Part shown: in pieces, positions 61,066 to 64,000 of the stretch | Position numbering within the stretch: position 1 is the first letter of the stretch | Layout of the letters: every line of letters starts with the position of its first letter | Origin: Bdellovibrionia bacterium | GTDB lineage: Bacteria; Bdellovibrionota; Bdellovibrionia; Bdellovibrionales; JAGQZY01 | Reading direction: 5' to 3' | DNA: 64,000 bases | Assembly (NCBI GenBank): GCA_030424715.1 | Contig: JAUHWH010000001.1 | Location: 620,001-684,000 of the forward strand | The notes under the pieces: generated by a model | The model's database searches: none | The model's input: only the letters and a program-made list of their open reading frames with translations | Told to the model about the DNA's origin: nothing | Position numbers and translations under genes: made by a program

Positions 61066-61851
61066 ATGAAAAACAAAACACGAAACATGTCACGACGTAA
61101 ACTCTTCCAGTGGGGCTTAGGCACTGCGAGCACACTGGTGGTCAGCCATTCGGTGGCAAAAGTGTGTGGAGCCGAAACTGGTGCTCAGGGGCTGGGGCCG
61201 TTTTTTCCACGGCCTGATACACCGGTGGATCCGATAAAAGAAAATCCAGATGGTTCCGTGCCAATATTTTTATCCAACGATAATGATCTCACTTTCGTAA
61301 GGGGGCGAAAAGGGACCGCATCAGGACAACAGGTCATCGTGCGAGGGGTTTTGCGCAACGAAAACTGCGAACCGATCTCTGGTGCCACCATCATAATATG
61401 GCAAGCTTCTGAAAGTGGTCGATACAACCACAAGGGTGACAGCGCCAACTCAGATTTTAAAGATCCACGGAGTGGCAAGTTGATTAAAAGAACACTGGAC
61501 CCCTTTTTTCAATCCTGGGGACAAACCACGACGAACGAGCATGGAGAATATGAATTTAAGACTATTGTTCCAGGGTTCTACCCAGCGGATTTGAACGCCG
61601 GTTGGTATCGCCCGCCCCATATCCACTTTATGGTGTCGGCCACTGGTTATCCGCAGTTTGTGACTCAAATGTATTTCGAGGGCGAGGCCATTGCGGATAA
61701 TGCCTTTATCCAAGAGCTCAACGAAAAAGACTTTTTGTTGCAAACGAACAGCATAACACCGGCGCAGCGCAAAGAGTTGGTTGTCTCATTTGATTCGGGT
61801 CTGCGTGGCAAGGAGCTGATAGGGCAGTTTGATATCACGATTAAAAGATAG
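61066..61851 (+). CDS. Tat-exported intradiol ring-cleavage dioxygenase-like protein
   Basis: This 261-residue protein has a twin-arginine signal, MSRRKLFQWGLGTASTLVV, suggesting folded export. The intradiol fold is visible in VRGVLRNENCEPISGATIIIWQA. The candidate non-haem Fe(III) ligands are Tyr in SGRYNH, Tyr in PGFYPA and two His in PPHIHF, matching protocatechuate 3,4-dioxygenase. An exported intradiol enzyme is atypical of aromatic catabolism; related proteins occur in cell-surface contexts. It is divergent from LysR and ends at a terminator. Confidence 0.8.
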   Translation: MKNKTRNMSRRKLFQWGLGTASTLVVSHSVAKVCGAETGAQGLGPFFPRPDTPVDPIKENPDGSVPIFLSNDNDLTFVRGRKGTASGQQVIVRGVLRNENCEPISGATIIIWQASESGRYNHKGDSANSDFKDPRSGKLIKRTLDPFFQSWGQTTTNEHGEYEFKTIVPGFYPADLNAGWYRPPHIHFMVSATGYPQFVTQMYFEGEAIADNAFIQELNEKDFLLQTNSITPAQRKELVVSFDSGLRGKELIGQFDITIKR

Positions 61852-61920
61852 CGAGCTTCAGAAACCAGCACAGTCTTAAAGTGACCATTGTAAAACTACG
61901 GAAGACGAAAGACATCAAAG

Positions 61921-61951
61921 TCCCTCTATAGCAGAGGGATTTTGGTTTTTT
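61921..61951 (+). terminator. Intrinsic terminator after the dioxygenase-like gene
   Basis: TCCCTCT, a 5-nt loop and AGAGGGA form a perfect 7-bp stem followed by TTTTGGTTTTTT. It lies 70 bp after the stop. Confidence 0.85.
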
Positions 61952-61962
61952 GAGAAAATCTT

Positions 61963-62637
61963 TTAAGAAGCGAGCTGCTGCTTGTATAGCTTCAAGCGCT
62001 CAGGGTTTGAGTCCAAAGTGATACAGTGGCCGAAAGCCTCTTGTGCCTTCTGCTTCATGCCAAACTTGTTGTAGGCAAACCCTAGACAGGTCCAAGCTTT
62101 AAGAAAGCTCGGGTGACTTTTCGTGAGATCCTCAAGAAGCATGAGGGCTCTTTCACAATCCAAGTTCTTCCAGAAAAGGTGATGGGCCAGCTCTTGTTGA
62201 GCCATGGGGCCAACGGTGTCGTCCTCAATCAGCTTTTCAAGGATCATCTGGCCGTTGACGTAGTCCCCTTCTTTTAAAAGAGTTTGGCCATGGATCAGTT
62301 CGTCCCAGCGCAGGACGTTGCTACAAAGCTTAGGACACAGCTTGGCTTGTTGCACCCAGGCCATGATCTCCCCTGTGGTCTCGCCCTCAAGGTAGGCCAC
62401 CTCAGCCCGTAGAAGAAACAGTGAGCTGCGGTCAGCGAGCTCGTGGCCTTCTCGAATGATCAATTGAATCATATCGCGGCAAGAGCTGAGCTCACCCTGA
62501 GCTAGCAAGCCCCTGATTTGGCTCAATAAAGAGTCCGGATTCGAATGTCGCTTTAAAAAAGACCGAGCCGTATCGTAATAAAACCCCGACGATTCCGGCT
62601 CGATAAAAGACATGACGTCTGTTTGCTTGATCCCCAA
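61963..62637 (-). CDS. TPR-like protein
   Basis: This encodes 224 residues from TTG 62635-62637, which has GGGGGAT at good spacing; ATG 62611-62613 is an alternative. Helical repeats, including LVHHLFWKNLDCERALMLLEDL-like and FLKAWTCLGFAYNKFGMKQKAQEAF segments, fit TPR/Sel1-type arrays. No membrane segment is seen. It probably acts as a cytoplasmic interaction protein. It is convergent with the dioxygenase-like gene and divergent from rmuC. Confidence 0.65.
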   Translation of the reverse strand: MGIKQTDVMSFIEPESSGFYYDTARSFLKRHSNPDSLLSQIRGLLAQGELSSCRDMIQLIIREGHELADRSSLFLLRAEVAYLEGETTGEIMAWVQQAKLCPKLCSNVLRWDELIHGQTLLKEGDYVNGQMILEKLIEDDTVGPMAQQELAHHLFWKNLDCERALMLLEDLTKSHPSFLKAWTCLGFAYNKFGMKQKAQEAFGHCITLDSNPERLKLYKQQLAS

Positions 62638-62966
62638 TTATCCCCCCCAGAACTATGGTTCACCCCAATTTTTAGTGCCAATTTGGAACCAGCACTGACA
62701 CTCTTTTCAATTTTTATTCAAAAAATGTAAAGTCATTAATTCTTATAGTGATTATAGCATTTCTTTGTGTAAATACTTTTGTAGACAAAGACCCTGGTCG
62801 GGGTTTTCACACACTAAAATTCTCATTAGAATCAAAGACTTATAGGTTTGTGTAAAGATTACAAAAAAACCGGACTCTAGCGCGGGGCTCAAAACATAAA
62901 AATGATGAAAATTTTTTATAAAAAATGCGACAGTGATGCAGAAATTTATCCAGAAAGGAGCACGAG
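62638..62966. other. 329-bp AT-rich intergenic region
   Basis: This gap separates the divergent TPR and rmuC genes and must hold both promoters. It is AT-rich, with TTTGTGTAAATAC and TTTGTGTAAAGAT direct-repeat-like elements near 62766 and 62850. I see no ORF or known RNA. Confidence 0.45.
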
Positions 62967-64000
62967 TTGCTTACTATTTTATCAGCTTTAGGACTCATTG
63001 TTTTGCTCGGTTTGGCCTATTCCATCTATAAATGGTTGGCTCATTACGGGGAGCTGGTGCAGCTTCGTGAGCGCCTGGTGCAAAAAAACCTAGAATTACA
63101 GGAGCAAGAAGAGAAAATCGCAGTTTTTCGGTCTGAAATGAAGACCACCTTCGAAGCGGCGGCTCAAGAGGCCCTTAAAGGATCGAATCAAGAGTTTTTG
63201 AAACTGGCTGAACTGACTTTGAGTAAGCAGCAGCAGCAGGCTGAAAATTCTTTGGATAAAAAGAAAAGTGAGATCACCAACATCGTCGACCCTTTAAAAG
63301 AATCACTCAGTCACTTCTATAAAGAGGTGACTAATATGGAGAAAGAGCGACAGCGCTCCTACGCCTTGGTTGAAAGTGAAATTAAAAAAGTGGTTGAAAC
63401 CAGCGTGACGTTATCAAAAGAAACCCGAGCGTTAAAAGATGCGCTAAAAAAACCCCATATTCGTGGTCGCTGGGGCGAGGTGCAGTTAAAAAACTGTGTT
63501 GAGTTGGCCGGCATGTCAGAGTATGCCGATGTGACATTTCAAGATATCAACGACAACGACGGCAAACGGTTGATCCCAGATATGACTGTCAAAATGCCCG
63601 GTGGGCGCATGGTCATTGTGGATGCCAAAACGCCCATCGATGCCTTTTTAACCTCACTGGAAGCCAGCACCGATCGAGAGAAGAATGCCGAGATGGTTCG
63701 TCATGGCAAGCAGGTGAAAGAGCACATCATCAAATTGGGTCGCAAGTCATACAACGATCATGTCAAAGAGAGCGCTGACTTCACGGTTATGTTTTTACCT
63801 AATGAGTCTTTTTTGTATGCCGCTCTTGAAACCCAACCTGACATCGTTGAGTTCGCCCTTGAAAAGCAAATTCTCATCGCAACACCGCCAACCTTTGTGG
63901 GGCTGCTAAAGGTCATTCGTTTTGGATGGAACGAAGAACGTTTGAATAAAAATGCTGAAGAGATCTCTGATATTGGTAAAGAACTCCACAAAAGAATTGG
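62967..64000 (+). CDS. rmuC: RmuC-family protein (3' end cut by window edge)
   Basis: This encodes 344 residues from TTG 62967 (AAAGGAG six bases upstream) to the window edge. An N-terminal membrane helix (LSALGLIVLLGLAYSIY) is followed by a long coiled coil, then the RmuC nuclease-like core: HIRGRWGEVQLKNCVELAGM, PDMTVKMPGGRMVIVDAKTP and VMFLPNESFLYAAL. RmuC limits inversions between repeats and contributes to phage or DNA-repair phenotypes. The C-terminal part is missing from this window. Confidence 0.92.
   Translation, partial: MLTILSALGLIVLLGLAYSIYKWLAHYGELVQLRERLVQKNLELQEQEEKIAVFRSEMKTTFEAAAQEALKGSNQEFLKLAELTLSKQQQQAENSLDKKKSEITNIVDPLKESLSHFYKEVTNMEKERQRSYALVESEIKKVVETSVTLSKETRALKDALKKPHIRGRWGEVQLKNCVELAGMSEYADVTFQDINDNDGKRLIPDMTVKMPGGRMVIVDAKTPIDAFLTSLEASTDREKNAEMVRHGKQVKEHIIKLGRKSYNDHVKESADFTVMFLPNESFLYAALETQPDIVEFALEKQILIATPPTFVGLLKVIRFGWNEERLNKNAEEISDIGKELHKRI

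Overview
This 64 kb window appears to come from a Gram-negative bacterial chromosome, plausibly of the Bdellovibrionota or a neighbouring delta-type lineage. That placement is an inference from gene families and gene order; no marker was searched. The window holds housekeeping operons, a very unusual radical-SAM island, a tRNA-integrated mobile element and a short accessory tail.

1-16.5 kb is core genome. A truncated ligA faces the gatC-gatA-gatB amidotransferase operon, which ends in a DUF192 protein. A LysM-type lipoprotein and a PilZ protein follow. Next come rho, rpmE, prfA, prmC, murA, a large GYF/TPR membrane protein, a small membrane protein, serS and tRNA-Ser(UGA). Most of these genes overlap or nearly touch, so they read as operons. 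Three DnaA-box-like 9-mers lie between rho and rpmE.

16.6-46 kb is the standout region. It contains fourteen radical-SAM genes of four architectures: seven with an N-terminal twitch-like cysteine module, four with what looks like the same module at the C-terminus, two of a third SPASM-like type, and one B12-binding-type protein. Between them sit two glycosyltransferase-like proteins, an isochorismatase-like hydrolase, a methyltransferase-like protein, an SGNH hydrolase, a degenerate PLP enzyme, an SDR, a QueC-like PP-loop protein, an Asp/Asn-hydroxylase-like oxygenase and two HTTM-type membrane modules. Several of these resemble, from memory, auxiliary families of large marine phages. Three very short ORFs are translationally coupled to island genes. 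Transporters, regulators and a classic RiPP precursor are not obvious. The best guess is modification of a cell-surface glycan or of peptides; the product is unknown.

46-48.7 kb returns to ordinary genes: a GFA-family protein, mscL, tRNA-Asn, a hypothetical protein, tRNA-Arg, gmhA and tRNA-Ser(GCU). A roughly 8.9 kb element is integrated in the 3' end of tRNA-Ser(GCU) and is bounded by a perfect 22-nt direct repeat (48707-48728 and 57543-57564). It encodes an integrase and excisionase-like protein, a second short tyrosine recombinase, regulators, two PD-(D/E)XK-like nucleases, a terminase-small-subunit-like protein and a block of sce7726-like, beta-family, ImmA/IrrE and GNAT genes that looks like a candidate defence cargo.

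57.8-64 kb holds a secreted protein, a third HTTM-plus-partner module paralogous to the one at 16.6 kb, a LysR regulator divergent from a Tat-exported intradiol dioxygenase-like protein, a TPR protein and a 3'-truncated rmuC.
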